Assembly: GCA_028282885.1 (NCBI GenBank)
Contig: JANQGX010000030.1
Location: forward strand, 1-54,030
Direction of reading: 5' to 3'
Length of the DNA: 54,030 bases
DNA from: SAR324 cluster bacterium
GTDB lineage: Bacteria > SAR324 > XYD2-FULL-50-16
In this document: positions 1-8,174 of the stretch, one piece after another
How the letters are laid out: every line of letters starts with the position of its first letter
Position numbering within the stretch: position 1 is the first letter of the stretch
Position numbers and translations under genes: made by a program
Notes under the pieces: model-generated
What the model saw: the letters and a program-made list of their open reading frames with translations, nothing else
Database searches by the model: none
What the model was told of the DNA's origin: nothing

Positions 1-1
1 G

Positions 2-148
2 ACGGGCTACTACTATTACAACGCCCGCCACTACGACCCGGAGATCGCCCGTTTCACCACGGCAGACAGCATCATCGACGGCCTCTACGAGACCCAGGGT
101 TGGAACCGTTACATGTATGTCAAGGGCAATCCATTGCAAAATATTTAG
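2..148 (+). CDS. RHS-repeat core protein, C-terminal end (5' partial)
   Basis: The reading frame is open from the window edge to a TAG at 146-148. It encodes the RHS-associated core signature: YYYNARHYDPEIARFTTADS, then NRYMYV and GNP. In RHS/YD-repeat proteins this core closes the shell and is followed by a variable C-terminal toxin or effector tip. Here the frame stops four codons after GNP (LQNI, stop), so no tip is encoded. The fragment is GC-rich while the sequence from about 135 onward is AT-rich, which points to a recombination junction at the core/tip boundary. The RHS identity is secure; the role of the full protein cannot be judged from the tail. Confidence 0.85.
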   Translation, partial: TGYYYYNARHYDPEIARFTTADSIIDGLYETQGWNRYMYVKGNPLQNI

Positions 149-167
149 AGTAGAAAGGAGAAATCGC

Positions 168-1112
168 ATGAAAGCAGTTGTCTGTAAAAAATATGGCCCA
201 CCGGAGGTATTGCAGCTCAGCGAGTTACCAAAGCCAGTGCCGAAGGACAATGAAGTCGTCGTAAAAAACTTTGCATCAGCAGTAACGGGAAGTGATGTAT
301 TAATCCGCAGTGCAAATTTACCTCTTATCATAGGGCTGATGTTTCGAGTGGTGATAGGATTTACCAAACCGCGAAAACCAATTCTTGGACTCATTTTCGC
401 AGGAGAAATTGAGTCAGTTGGTAAATATGTGAAACGATACAAAAAAGGTGATCAGGTTTATGGATTCAACGGTTCCAGTTTTGGAGCTTATGCAGGCTTT
501 TTATGTGTTTCTGAAAACGAGACAAAGGAAAGCTGTCTTGTTATTAAACCTGCTGATATGAGCTATGAGGAGGCTGCAGCCGTTGCCTATGGGGGTGTTT
601 TAGCACCCTATTATCTGGAAAAAGGTAATATTCAAAAGGGGCAAAAGGTCCTAATTTACGGTGCTTCAGGAGCATTTGGAACAACTTCGGTGCAACTTGC
701 TAAAAATCTGGGAGCGGAAGTAACAGGTGTATGTAGTACAAGGAATGTAGAATTGGTAAAATCGCTTGGAGCTGATAGGGTGATTGATTATAAGAAAGAA
801 GATTTTACTGGTAGTCAAGAGCGTTATGATTTCATTTTGGATGCGGTTCCTCACGGCAAGATTGACAAGAAAAACCTAAAAACTCTGTGTAAAAAAGTGC
901 TCTCTCCGAACGGGAAATTTGCTTCCATCAATGAGGGATCTCCAAAAGTGAAAGCTGAATATCTTATTCAACTCAACACACTATTTGAAAAAGGAGATTT
1001 TAAAGCAGTTATCGACAGGAAGTATCCCATAGAACAAATTGCTGAAGCACACAAATATGTTGATACAGGACGTAAGAAAGGAAATGTGGTAATTACTGTG
1101 GAACATCCCTGA
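168..1112 (+). CDS. NAD(P)-dependent zinc-less alcohol dehydrogenase / quinone oxidoreductase-like (MDR family)
   Basis: A 314-residue cytosolic protein of the medium-chain dehydrogenase/reductase superfamily, a usual length for the family. The N-terminal GroES-like domain (about residues 1-120) lacks the usual catalytic zinc ligands. The Rossmann domain carries VLIYGASGAFGTTSVQLAK, the NADPH-binding glycine-rich loop, followed by GADRVIDYKKEDF. These enzymes reduce quinones, enones or aldehydes with NADPH; the substrate cannot be told. The start is ATG at 168 because AAAGGAG lies 7 bases upstream; an earlier in-frame start at 117 would read through the RHS end. Base composition is clearly more AT-rich than the RHS fragment, consistent with transfer. 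Confidence 0.85.
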   Translation: MKAVVCKKYGPPEVLQLSELPKPVPKDNEVVVKNFASAVTGSDVLIRSANLPLIIGLMFRVVIGFTKPRKPILGLIFAGEIESVGKYVKRYKKGDQVYGFNGSSFGAYAGFLCVSENETKESCLVIKPADMSYEEAAAVAYGGVLAPYYLEKGNIQKGQKVLIYGASGAFGTTSVQLAKNLGAEVTGVCSTRNVELVKSLGADRVIDYKKEDFTGSQERYDFILDAVPHGKIDKKNLKTLCKKVLSPNGKFASINEGSPKVKAEYLIQLNTLFEKGDFKAVIDRKYPIEQIAEAHKYVDTGRKKGNVVITVEHP

Positions 1113-1335
1113 ATTTAACAGTGTACTATGGGGACGCCTTTGCAAAATTGCGATTTGGAATTAGTTCTTTTTTGCGGATGTATTCGGGATTGCCTGGTAC
1201 ATGGACAATCCTGGAGTTTGGGAGTCAGGGTCGGTTCGGACCTGCGATTTAACTGACGATCCGAATGTCGGTTGCGTTTTCCGGTTGGAAGTGAAAAGGT
1301 GATGTCCCCACACCAATACTAACACTAAGGGCAAA
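1113..1335. other. intergenic spacer with GGGGAC/GTCCCC remnants
   Basis: No gene is supported. The stretch holds TATGGGGAC near 1127 and GATGTCCCC near 1303, and a similar TATGTCCCC lies near 1957. Such motifs recur around decayed mobile or REP-type elements, but no complete element is visible. A frame on the minus strand covering 1161-1442 is a shadow of the following gene. Confidence 0.3.
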
Positions 1336-1878
1336 ATGGCAAAAGACATCATCGAAAAATATATTGAATCAGGGCTTAAAATCGGAGCGACCGAGGCAAA
1401 ATTCATCCATCCCCATACTGTAGTGACGGAGCCCTGGGTCAAGATGAAGTGTCAATTCGGGTGTCCCGCCTACGGACGGAGTTATTGCTGTCCACCCGAC
1501 ACCCCGGATCATCACCAAACCAGGGAGATGCTGGACTCCTACCAGCGATCAATTCTCTTCCACCTGGAAGCTCCCAAAGTGGAAGGAGAGAAGAGACCGT
1601 TTAAAAAATATTATAATAGATTGGTGAATCTCGAAGGAGAGCTTTTCAAGGAGGGGTATCACAAGGCTTTCATGTTTTTGGCAGGCCCCTGCCGACTTTG
1701 CAAGGAATGTAACAAAACGACTGGAGAACCCTGTCAATACGGATATAAAGCAAGACCATCCATGGAAAGCTGTGGCATTGATGTCTTTCAGACTGCAAGA
1801 AATAACGGGATGTTTATCGAACCGTTAAGTAAGCCGGAAGAGACTCAAAACATTTACTGCCTGTTGATGGTGGATTGA
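1336..1878 (+). CDS. DUF2284 family predicted metal-binding protein
   Basis: A 180-residue soluble protein very rich in cysteine. Visible motifs are CQFGCPAYG followed by SYCCPPDTP, then GPCRLCKECNKTTGEPCQYG and PSMESCGIDV. This spacing is characteristic of DUF2284 (COG5423), a family with a small ferredoxin-like cysteine cluster and no settled function. The end motif CGIDVFQTARNNG is also typical. Length matches the family. It stands alone on the + strand between an oxidoreductase and an ATPase with more than 200 bases on either side, so no partner is indicated. An iron-sulfur or zinc role is inferred from cysteine spacing only. Confidence 0.85.
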   Translation: MAKDIIEKYIESGLKIGATEAKFIHPHTVVTEPWVKMKCQFGCPAYGRSYCCPPDTPDHHQTREMLDSYQRSILFHLEAPKVEGEKRPFKKYYNRLVNLEGELFKEGYHKAFMFLAGPCRLCKECNKTTGEPCQYGYKARPSMESCGIDVFQTARNNGMFIEPLSKPEETQNIYCLLMVD

Positions 1879-2102
1879 CGGAAGATATTGGCGCTCAAGG
1901 TACATCCGGTTAAAGCAAGGGATCTCAAGACCTGCTTTTCAAATAAACGGATTATATGTCCCCTTACTTATCTTGGATTATTCGACAGAAGACTTTCTTA
2001 TTATTTTGAAGTGGAAAATCCAGGTCATTTGACATATCGTGCAGAATCATTCAGTCTGTGCTAATCAGGACTTCAAGTGATGATCAGCACAGAAAGGTAC
2101 AA

Positions 2103-3281
2103 ATGATAGAAATCAAAAGAGAGTTGCAAGCAAGGCTTGAGCAGGACGCAAAAACCTTCCGCATTGTTACTATTCTTGGCCCCAGGCAAGCCGGAAAGAC
2201 CACGCTTGCCAAGATGACCTTCAAAGACCATAACTATGTTTCCCTGGAAGATCCAGAGATGCGGGCACTGGCAACAAGTGATCCGAAAACCTTTCTTAGA
2301 AGATTTAATCCGCCAGCAATTCTTGATGAAGTTCAAAGGGTCCCGGATCTATTGTCCTATGTTCAAGGTCAGGTGGACCAGAAACCGGATGATAAAGGTC
2401 AGTATATTCTGACGGGTAGCCATCAACCTCTTTTACGTGAAAAAATTGCTCAATCTCTTGCCGGAAGAACAAGTATTCTCATTCTATACCCTCTGAGTTT
2501 CAGGGAAGTTCTTTTGCATGATAAGTCCTTTATGAACGATGCTGCGCACAACTGGATTTATCGGGGTTTCATGCCGGAGATTTATCGGGCTGACCTCAAT
2601 CCCACCAGATCCTATCAGGCCTATACCCAAACGTACGTAGAACGAGATGTAAGACAACTTATTCAAGTAAAGGAGCAGTTAGTCTTTGAGAGGTTTCTCA
2701 AGCTGCTTGCCGGTCGAATAGGTCAACTGTTGAATTTGGATTCGCTTGCCAGTGATGTTGGGGTTTCAGCTAAGACCATTCGCAATTGGATTTCTGTTCT
2801 TGAAGCTTCCTTCATCGTATTCCGACTTCCTCCCTATTTTAGAAACTTAGGGAAAAGGCTCGTTAAAACGCCTAAAATCTATTTCACTGAGATTGGACTT
2901 GCAACCTATCTGCTCGGTATTGAATCATCAAAGCAAGTTGATAGAGACCCTCTGTTCGGTAGCCTGTTCGAAAACATGGTCATGATGGAATTGGTGAAAT
3001 TCAGATCTGCCCAGGGGAAAAATCCCGAACTCTACTTTTATCGGGATAGCCACGGCAATGAAATTGATGTGATTACAGAAGTGATGAGAAGAGTGATACC
3101 TATCGAAATTAAATCCAGTGCCACCTTTCAAAAACACCTGTTGAAATCACTTGAGTTCTATCACGCATCAATCGATAAGGAATGTAAGAGCAGTTTTCTT
3201 GTCTACAGCGGGAGTAGCGGATCTTTGACAGAAAGAATCCAGGGATTTCATTTTACTGCCAGCTCTGAAGTTCTTGTGTAA
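2103..3281 (+). CDS. AAA_14/DUF4143 family ATPase
   Basis: A 392-residue cytosolic ATPase. The N-terminal AAA_14 domain has Walker A GPRQAGKTT at residues 26-34, Walker B AILDEVQRVPDLL and the sensor-like ILTGSHQPLL. After it comes YPLSFREVLL, typical of this family, and a C-terminal DUF4143 domain with NEIDVI...PIEIKSSAT, which resembles a PD-(D/E)xK nuclease core. The family is common in genomic islands and its function is unresolved; a toxin-like or mobile role has been suggested. I prefer ATG at 2103 over GTG at 2058 because the protein family starts near MIEIKR and a GAAAGGT lies just upstream. Confidence 0.88.
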   Translation: MIEIKRELQARLEQDAKTFRIVTILGPRQAGKTTLAKMTFKDHNYVSLEDPEMRALATSDPKTFLRRFNPPAILDEVQRVPDLLSYVQGQVDQKPDDKGQYILTGSHQPLLREKIAQSLAGRTSILILYPLSFREVLLHDKSFMNDAAHNWIYRGFMPEIYRADLNPTRSYQAYTQTYVERDVRQLIQVKEQLVFERFLKLLAGRIGQLLNLDSLASDVGVSAKTIRNWISVLEASFIVFRLPPYFRNLGKRLVKTPKIYFTEIGLATYLLGIESSKQVDRDPLFGSLFENMVMMELVKFRSAQGKNPELYFYRDSHGNEIDVITEVMRRVIPIEIKSSATFQKHLLKSLEFYHASIDKECKSSFLVYSGSSGSLTERIQGFHFTASSEVLV

Positions 3282-3429
3282 AGTTTTTATCCTACTTTTT
3301 CTGCATTGGTGTTGATCCATTCAAAGCAGATTCTATATTGGTCATTAATTCGAATCAAATAACGGCCAGATTTGTCTCCTTGTACCAACAGATTCAACTT
3401 ATTGTAAAATATGGATTTCTGTTTTTATC

Positions 3430-3457
3430 TTGACAGATGGAACGGAATGTATATAAT
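3430..3457 (+). promoter_or_regulatory. consensus sigma70 promoter of the lipid-transport cluster
   Basis: TTGACA at 3430-3435 and TATAAT at 3452-3457, separated by 16 bases, are both perfect matches to the housekeeping consensus. It lies about 48 bases upstream of the first gene of the cluster. It is the best promoter match in the window. Confidence 0.75.
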
Positions 3458-3491
3458 CAAAAGTAGTTTATAACATAAAGTACTTTTTGAT
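3456..3491. promoter_or_regulatory. inverted repeat, candidate operator
   Basis: ATCAAAAGTA at 3456-3465 is mirrored by TACTTTTTGAT at 3481-3491 (one extra base in the right arm). The first arm touches the -10 box, so a bound protein would cover the transcription start. The second gene of the operon encodes a winged-helix regulator, which makes autoregulation the obvious idea. Confidence 0.5.
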
Positions 3492-3504
3492 AGGAGACTT
3501 CTTT

Positions 3505-4179
3505 ATGGTTAAAATTAGCGCTGATCAGGTAGACAAGTTGTTAGAGGATATCTCTTCCATCAAGTCGGTCCTGAGTAAAAACAAACCCGTGCTGAAGCAG
3601 TTGCTGCTTCCTACGCATTTCCGGGTCATCTCTTTTATCAGCGGTGCCAGTATTATTGTATTGGCTGCTGTCTACTACTACCTATTGTTGCGTTACGATT
3701 ACTATTACGGGATTCCGGAGGGGATTCGTCAACTATTGATTGGGATTATAGCGGCAATCTATATATTGACAGTGGTTTTGAAACGAATTCTATGGGTGAG
3801 GTCCGTCAAACGTCTGGACAAACGGTATACCTTCGGAGCGATTGTTAAGATAATTTATACCCACCAGTTGGTCCATATTTGGGTGCCTATTCTGACCACC
3901 ATAATATTTTTCACCGGCTATTTCGCCTACATGGATCAGGAGAGGTATATCATCCCTACAATATCGATTGGTCTTGGCATATTGTACAACTCAATTGGCG
4001 GGATGACACGTCTCTGGCAGTACCTGATCATTGGTTACTGGTTTATTGTGACCGGGGTCATGACTGTTGTTTTTGCTGAGGTCTCGGCACTTGTTTTTCT
4101 GGCACTGTCCCCGGGATGTGGTCTGTTGTTTTTTGCCTTTATGAGCGGTGAATCGGATCAAGATAACGTGGGGGAGTAA
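3505..4179 (+). CDS. small polytopic membrane protein, unknown function
   Basis: A 224-residue integral membrane protein that I do not recognise. A soluble N-terminus of about 35 residues contains a short amphipathic stretch (VDKLLEDISSIKSVL). It is followed by about five to six hydrophobic segments, starting near FISGASIIVLAAVYYYLLL and ending in two segments near the C-terminus. ATG at 3505 is preferred over TTG at 3487 because TAGGAG sits eight bases upstream. It is first in the operon, and its stop codon lies 4 bases before the GTG of the winged-helix regulator. The arrangement of membrane protein plus small regulator recalls pairs in which the membrane protein tunes or anchors the regulator, but nothing proves that here. 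Confidence 0.75.
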   Translation: MVKISADQVDKLLEDISSIKSVLSKNKPVLKQLLLPTHFRVISFISGASIIVLAAVYYYLLLRYDYYYGIPEGIRQLLIGIIAAIYILTVVLKRILWVRSVKRLDKRYTFGAIVKIIYTHQLVHIWVPILTTIIFFTGYFAYMDQERYIIPTISIGLGILYNSIGGMTRLWQYLIIGYWFIVTGVMTVVFAEVSALVFLALSPGCGLLFFAFMSGESDQDNVGE

Positions 4180-4183
4180 AACC

Positions 4184-4480
4184 GTGGCCAAATTAGACAA
4201 GATTATACATGAAAGGGCCCGGCTTCGAATTGTAACATACCTGGCGTCGGAAAGCTCCAGGGAAACCAGTTTTACCGAATTGCAGGAAAGATTGGAATTC
4301 TCGTCGGGCAATCTGTCTATTCAGTTGAAGAAACTGAAAGAGGCAGGTTATGTTGATATCAATAAAACTTTTAAGGATAACAAACCATTTACCACTGTGA
4401 TTTTAACACCGTCGGGCTCCGAAGCTTTACTTGCTTATGTTGATGAAATGGAAAAGATAATCGGGGCTTTGAAACAATAG
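4184..4480 (+). CDS. winged-helix transcriptional regulator (HTH_34/ArsR-like)
   Basis: A 98-residue DNA-binding protein. The start IIHERARLRIVTYL begins the first helix of a winged-helix domain, the recognition helix is near EFSSGNLSIQLKKLKEAGYV, and the wing follows (INKTFKDNKPFTTVILTPSG). This pattern belongs to the small HTH_34/MarR-ArsR-like regulators that sit beside the genes they control. GTG at 4184 is chosen because GGGGGAG lies seven bases upstream and family members begin near this point. A TTTGAAACAATAG end is followed 14 bases later by the RND transporter, so the gene is co-transcribed with it. It probably acts on the inverted repeat at 3456-3491. Confidence 0.85.
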   Translation: MAKLDKIIHERARLRIVTYLASESSRETSFTELQERLEFSSGNLSIQLKKLKEAGYVDINKTFKDNKPFTTVILTPSGSEALLAYVDEMEKIIGALKQ

Positions 4481-4494
4481 AAAGGAGCAAAAAA

Positions 4495-7086
4495 ATGAAA
4501 AGAATACTCAATCGATTGTCACTGTATTTTGAGACAGTGCCAGCCCGTCTGAGGAGAAGAAAGATCCTTGTTTGGCTTTTTTTTATATTGGTGACAGCAT
4601 TTCTGGTCGTGGGAACGACCCGGACCAAATTTGATATGACCCTGGAAGGATGGTTTTCCGATGACGATCCCATCAAGGTTGCCCTGGACGATTTCAAAGC
4701 GGAGTTCGGTAGCGATGACGGTGTTTTTATCGTTTATAAGCCCGCTGACGGGGATGTCTTTTCCGAGAAATCGCTGCAGGCAGTCAAGGGCATCAGGGAT
4801 GAATTGCTGAATTTCAGGCAGAGGGTGGAAGATCCCGAATCATCCATGCTGAATCACATCACCCGCATCGATACACTGGTTAATGCCCCCATTCTGACTG
4901 TCGATGAGGACGCACTCATCTCCAGTAAACTGGTCGGACAACATATTCCCACCAGCCAGGAAGAGCTGGAGGAGATTAGAAAAAAGGCCAACGGCCAGCG
5001 GTCTTTTCCCTTGCTTTATTTTTCCAAGGATTACAAGTATGGCGGGATATTCATCGAGACTGATTTCGGGGCCATTCCTCTTGATTCGGAAGAGCCGGTC
5101 GGCGAAGCCGAATTTGATGAAGGTTTCGGGGACGAGCTGGAGCTTGATGAAACAGCTTTGGCGGTAGACGAAGAGATGGAAGTGGAGCGGATCAAGTTCA
5201 AACCTACTGAAATGGATGATTATCTTGGTCTGATGAAAGAGATTAACCAGGTGATTCACAAAGAGGAATATGCGTCACATCTCGAATACTACGCTACCGG
5301 TAACGCTCCCCTGATGGAATACGGTTTGGAGGTGATGGAGGAGATGGGGCCCATGTATATCGGGATGCTTATCATTATGATCTTCATGCTCTGGTTTCTA
5401 TTTCGTTCGTTAAGTGCGGTTATATGGCCCGTTCTGGTGGTAGTCCTGAGTACGGTTTGGACTGTGGGAATCTTCGGCTGGATGGGGGTGACCATCACAA
5501 CTATGTTGATGCTGACGATCATGCTGATCCTGGCGGTGGGGACGGCTGACGCTATCCACATTCTGTCGGGTTATCTTTTTTTCCGAAACAAGGGTAAAGA
5601 TCACGAACAGGCCCTTGCCTCGGCTTTTCAGAAATCAGCGCTGGCCTGTCTCTTGACCAGTGTTACCACCATGGCCGGGATGCTTTCCCTGACTTTCACC
5701 GAAATGACGCATATTAAGGTGTTTGGTTATATGTCAGCTTTTGGCGTGGGACTGGCCTTTCTGCTAACGGTCTATTTTCTTCCGGTAATGCTTGATCTCT
5801 GGTCCCCGGTACCCAAGCAGAAGCCTGCGGAAGGGAAAAAACAGAGATTATCTTTTCGCATCCTGCCGGATGTATCAAAAATCCTGCAAGGGCTTCTTGA
5901 TCGGGTCCTGCCCATTGTCCAGAAGAGCCCTGTTTTTATCTCACTGATCTTCCTGACGGTGTTCGGAGTCTGTATTTACGGAGCTTCCCAGGTGATGGTG
6001 GATTCCAATATCATCGAGCAGTTCAAGGAGGGGACCAGAATACGCAATACCTATGAAATTGTGGATGAGAACATGATGGGTACACAGAATATGATCATCT
6101 ATGTCGACATGGGTGAAGATAACGCCTTTCAGGATCCGGTGGTCATAAATGCCATGGATCGTCTGCAGCAGACGATTGCCGGTAAGTATCGGAACCTGGT
6201 GGTCAAGACCTCGTCACTGGCAGATGTCATCAAGGATGCTTACCAGACACTTAACGAAGGCAGGGAGGAAATGTATATCATTCCGCAGGAGCCGAAGGTG
6301 CTTGCCCAAACGCTCTTCCTGTTCAATAATGCCAATCCGGAGGATCGAAGAAGGCTGGTTTCCGATGACTACAGCAAGTCACACGTTTCAGCCCAATTGT
6401 ATAATACCGGCTCTTTTGAATACATAATGACCTTTGCAAAAATGCGTGGGGATATCGATGAGATACTCAACCCGTTGAAAGTGAAATATCCGGACATGGA
6501 GGTGACCATCACCGGCGGCCTGGCGCTGATGATGGAGTTGTCCGATTACATCACCTGGTCGCAGATCAAAAGTTTGAGCATGGTGATTGTGGTTATCAGT
6601 ATCATGTTGATTTTTGTTTTCGGTTCCCTTCGGGCCGGATTGATATCGATAATTCCTAACCTGATTCCGGCTACCATCACTTTTGGTCTTTTGGGGCTGC
6701 TGGGGATTCCGCTTGATTCGGATACCATGATTATTGCGCCGGTTATCATCGGGATTGCTGTGGATGATACCATTCATTTCATCACCCACTATCGGGCTGA
6801 AGTGCTGATAGACGGCGACATCGCCAGGGCTCTCCGTGATACCATCAAGGAGGTCGGCCAGGCAATTACATTCACCACCCTTATTCTTGGACTCGGTTTC
6901 AGCATCATGGCATTCTCTTCACACATGGGAATGTCGAACCTGGGACGTTACGGTACACTGGCCATTCTGATGGCTCTGCTCTGCGATCTGTTCATGCTGC
7001 CCGCCATGATCCTGATTTTTAAACCCAGATTTCAGAAAAAAGGAGCTGCTGTTGCCGAAAAGGATCAAAATTCAGTAACCGTATAA
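4495..7086 (+). CDS. MMPL/RND family transporter (first copy)
   Basis: An 863-residue inner-membrane transporter with the duplicated RND/MMPL plan: TM1 near residue 25, a large periplasmic loop, a bundle of about five TM segments from residue 285, a second loop (residues about 500-680) and a second bundle to the end. The proton-relay type motifs are present in both halves: AVGTADAIHIL in the first and GIAVDDTIHFITHY in the second. Members of this group move lipids or hydrophobic molecules across or out of the inner membrane. The first loop carries an Asp/Glu-rich insert at about residues 197-232 (nt 5083-5190). AAAGGAG lies seven bases upstream of the ATG. The partners are the periplasmic and outer-membrane proteins that follow. 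Confidence 0.9.
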   Translation: MKRILNRLSLYFETVPARLRRRKILVWLFFILVTAFLVVGTTRTKFDMTLEGWFSDDDPIKVALDDFKAEFGSDDGVFIVYKPADGDVFSEKSLQAVKGIRDELLNFRQRVEDPESSMLNHITRIDTLVNAPILTVDEDALISSKLVGQHIPTSQEELEEIRKKANGQRSFPLLYFSKDYKYGGIFIETDFGAIPLDSEEPVGEAEFDEGFGDELELDETALAVDEEMEVERIKFKPTEMDDYLGLMKEINQVIHKEEYASHLEYYATGNAPLMEYGLEVMEEMGPMYIGMLIIMIFMLWFLFRSLSAVIWPVLVVVLSTVWTVGIFGWMGVTITTMLMLTIMLILAVGTADAIHILSGYLFFRNKGKDHEQALASAFQKSALACLLTSVTTMAGMLSLTFTEMTHIKVFGYMSAFGVGLAFLLTVYFLPVMLDLWSPVPKQKPAEGKKQRLSFRILPDVSKILQGLLDRVLPIVQKSPVFISLIFLTVFGVCIYGASQVMVDSNIIEQFKEGTRIRNTYEIVDENMMGTQNMIIYVDMGEDNAFQDPVVINAMDRLQQTIAGKYRNLVVKTSSLADVIKDAYQTLNEGREEMYIIPQEPKVLAQTLFLFNNANPEDRRRLVSDDYSKSHVSAQLYNTGSFEYIMTFAKMRGDIDEILNPLKVKYPDMEVTITGGLALMMELSDYITWSQIKSLSMVIVVISIMLIFVFGSLRAGLISIIPNLIPATITFGLLGLLGIPLDSDTMIIAPVIIGIAVDDTIHFITHYRAEVLIDGDIARALRDTIKEVGQAITFTTLILGLGFSIMAFSSHMGMSNLGRYGTLAILMALLCDLFMLPAMILIFKPRFQKKGAAVAEKDQNSVTV

Positions 7087-7117
7087 AAGCATTCGCAGAA
7101 TAGTTAGAGTTTGGATT

Positions 7118-7137
7118 GCCCCTGCTTCGACAGGGGC
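7118..7137 (+). other. intercistronic hairpin
   Basis: GCCCCTG (7118-7124) pairs with CAGGGGC (7131-7137) around a six-base loop. No U-tract follows, so it looks like an mRNA-stabilising or partial-termination hairpin between the RND gene and the LolA-like gene. Confidence 0.5.
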
Positions 7138-7170
7138 GGCAGAACTTCACATTCATAAAAGGACGAAGAA

Positions 7171-8064
7171 ATGAAAAACAGAACAGTGATCCTTAAGACG
7201 ATTTTGGTAATGGTATCCCTGATGCTGATATTTCCGCTTGGTTTGACAGCGCAGACGGCAAGGGAAATCGTTAAAAAAGCGGACGAGGTTACAAAAGAGT
7301 CCTACTTCTCAACGATTCAGAAAATGAAGATGACCACCTGTAAATACAGGATTCAGAAGAAAAAAATGCGATGTGTGGATACGGCTCGCATTAAGGTCAT
7401 GGAGAGTATTCAGAAGGATACCGGCGTTGATGGCAAGGACAGTCGTTCTATCGCTATTATCCTGGAACCCATTGGGGAGAAAGGGATCGGTATGTTGACC
7501 TATGACTACGATGATGCCAAAAAAGATGCGGACACCTGGCTGTATCTCTCCGCCATGGGCAAGGTGAAGCGAATGATCTCCAGTAGCGAGGACAGCGATG
7601 AAAGTGGCAGTTTTTTCGGCACCGAGTTTTCTATTGAAGATATGGAATCGAGAAAAATAGACGACTATCGCTATAAGCTTCTGAAAGAAGGGACCTATGC
7701 GGGCAGACCGGTTTGGGTGATTGAATCCGTACCAACGCCTGAACGGGCTCGTAAAACAAAGTATGGAAAATCCATTACCTGGATTGATAAAGAGCGTTAT
7801 CTTGCGTTGAAGGTCAACCTTTACAATCGACATGGAAAACCCTACAAGCAGATGACGATGAGGGATATCAAACGCATCGACGATGTCTGGGTAACTCTGA
7901 AAATGACCATGAACAACCTAATTACCCGCAGGGTGACTCATATGGAGGTATTGGATGTGGCCTTCAATATGGAGATTCCGGAAAATTTCCTGACCCAAAG
8001 AACCTTGACCGATTTCGCCTTCCGGGAGCGGGAACTGCAGAAGCTTCGGAAATTTATCCAGTAG
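7171..8064 (+). CDS. periplasmic outer-membrane lipoprotein-sorting-like protein (LolA-like fold)
   Basis: A 297-residue exported protein. The N-terminus MKNRTVILKTILVMVSLMLI is a classic signal peptide, cut near LTAQTA. The mature part begins AREIVKKADEV and has the features of the LolA-like 'outer membrane lipoprotein-sorting protein' family: TWLYLSAMGKVKRM, a GSFFGTEFSIEDM segment and WIDKERYLALKV. Such proteins are routinely encoded next to MMPL/RND transporters and are thought to carry a hydrophobic ligand across the periplasm in an unclosed beta barrel. AAAGGACG lies seven bases before the ATG. It most probably takes cargo from the RND protein encoded just upstream and passes it to the barrel encoded downstream; that order is inference. 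Confidence 0.85.
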   Translation: MKNRTVILKTILVMVSLMLIFPLGLTAQTAREIVKKADEVTKESYFSTIQKMKMTTCKYRIQKKKMRCVDTARIKVMESIQKDTGVDGKDSRSIAIILEPIGEKGIGMLTYDYDDAKKDADTWLYLSAMGKVKRMISSSEDSDESGSFFGTEFSIEDMESRKIDDYRYKLLKEGTYAGRPVWVIESVPTPERARKTKYGKSITWIDKERYLALKVNLYNRHGKPYKQMTMRDIKRIDDVWVTLKMTMNNLITRRVTHMEVLDVAFNMEIPENFLTQRTLTDFAFRERELQKLRKFIQ

Positions 8065-8087
8065 TGTTTCCTGAGCAGGATTGGAAT

Positions 8088-8114
8088 TTCCACCTGCTGA
8101 TTCGACGGGTGGAA
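8088..8114 (+). other. intercistronic hairpin
   Basis: TTCCACC (8088-8094) pairs with GGTGGAA (8108-8114) across 13 bases. Its core resembles the hairpin at 7118 (both contain CCTGCT and TTCGAC), so the two may be copies of one element between genes of the same operon. Confidence 0.45.
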
Positions 8115-8174
8115 CGACGGGGAGACGATTAATATCTTCACCCGTATGAGTGTTTAAGGTTTTGTGCAACCCTA

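Noticed and set aside
1161..1442. 93-codon frame on the minus strand
   Set aside because: It runs opposite to the start of the DUF2284 gene, has no ribosome site and no family resemblance; it is a shadow.
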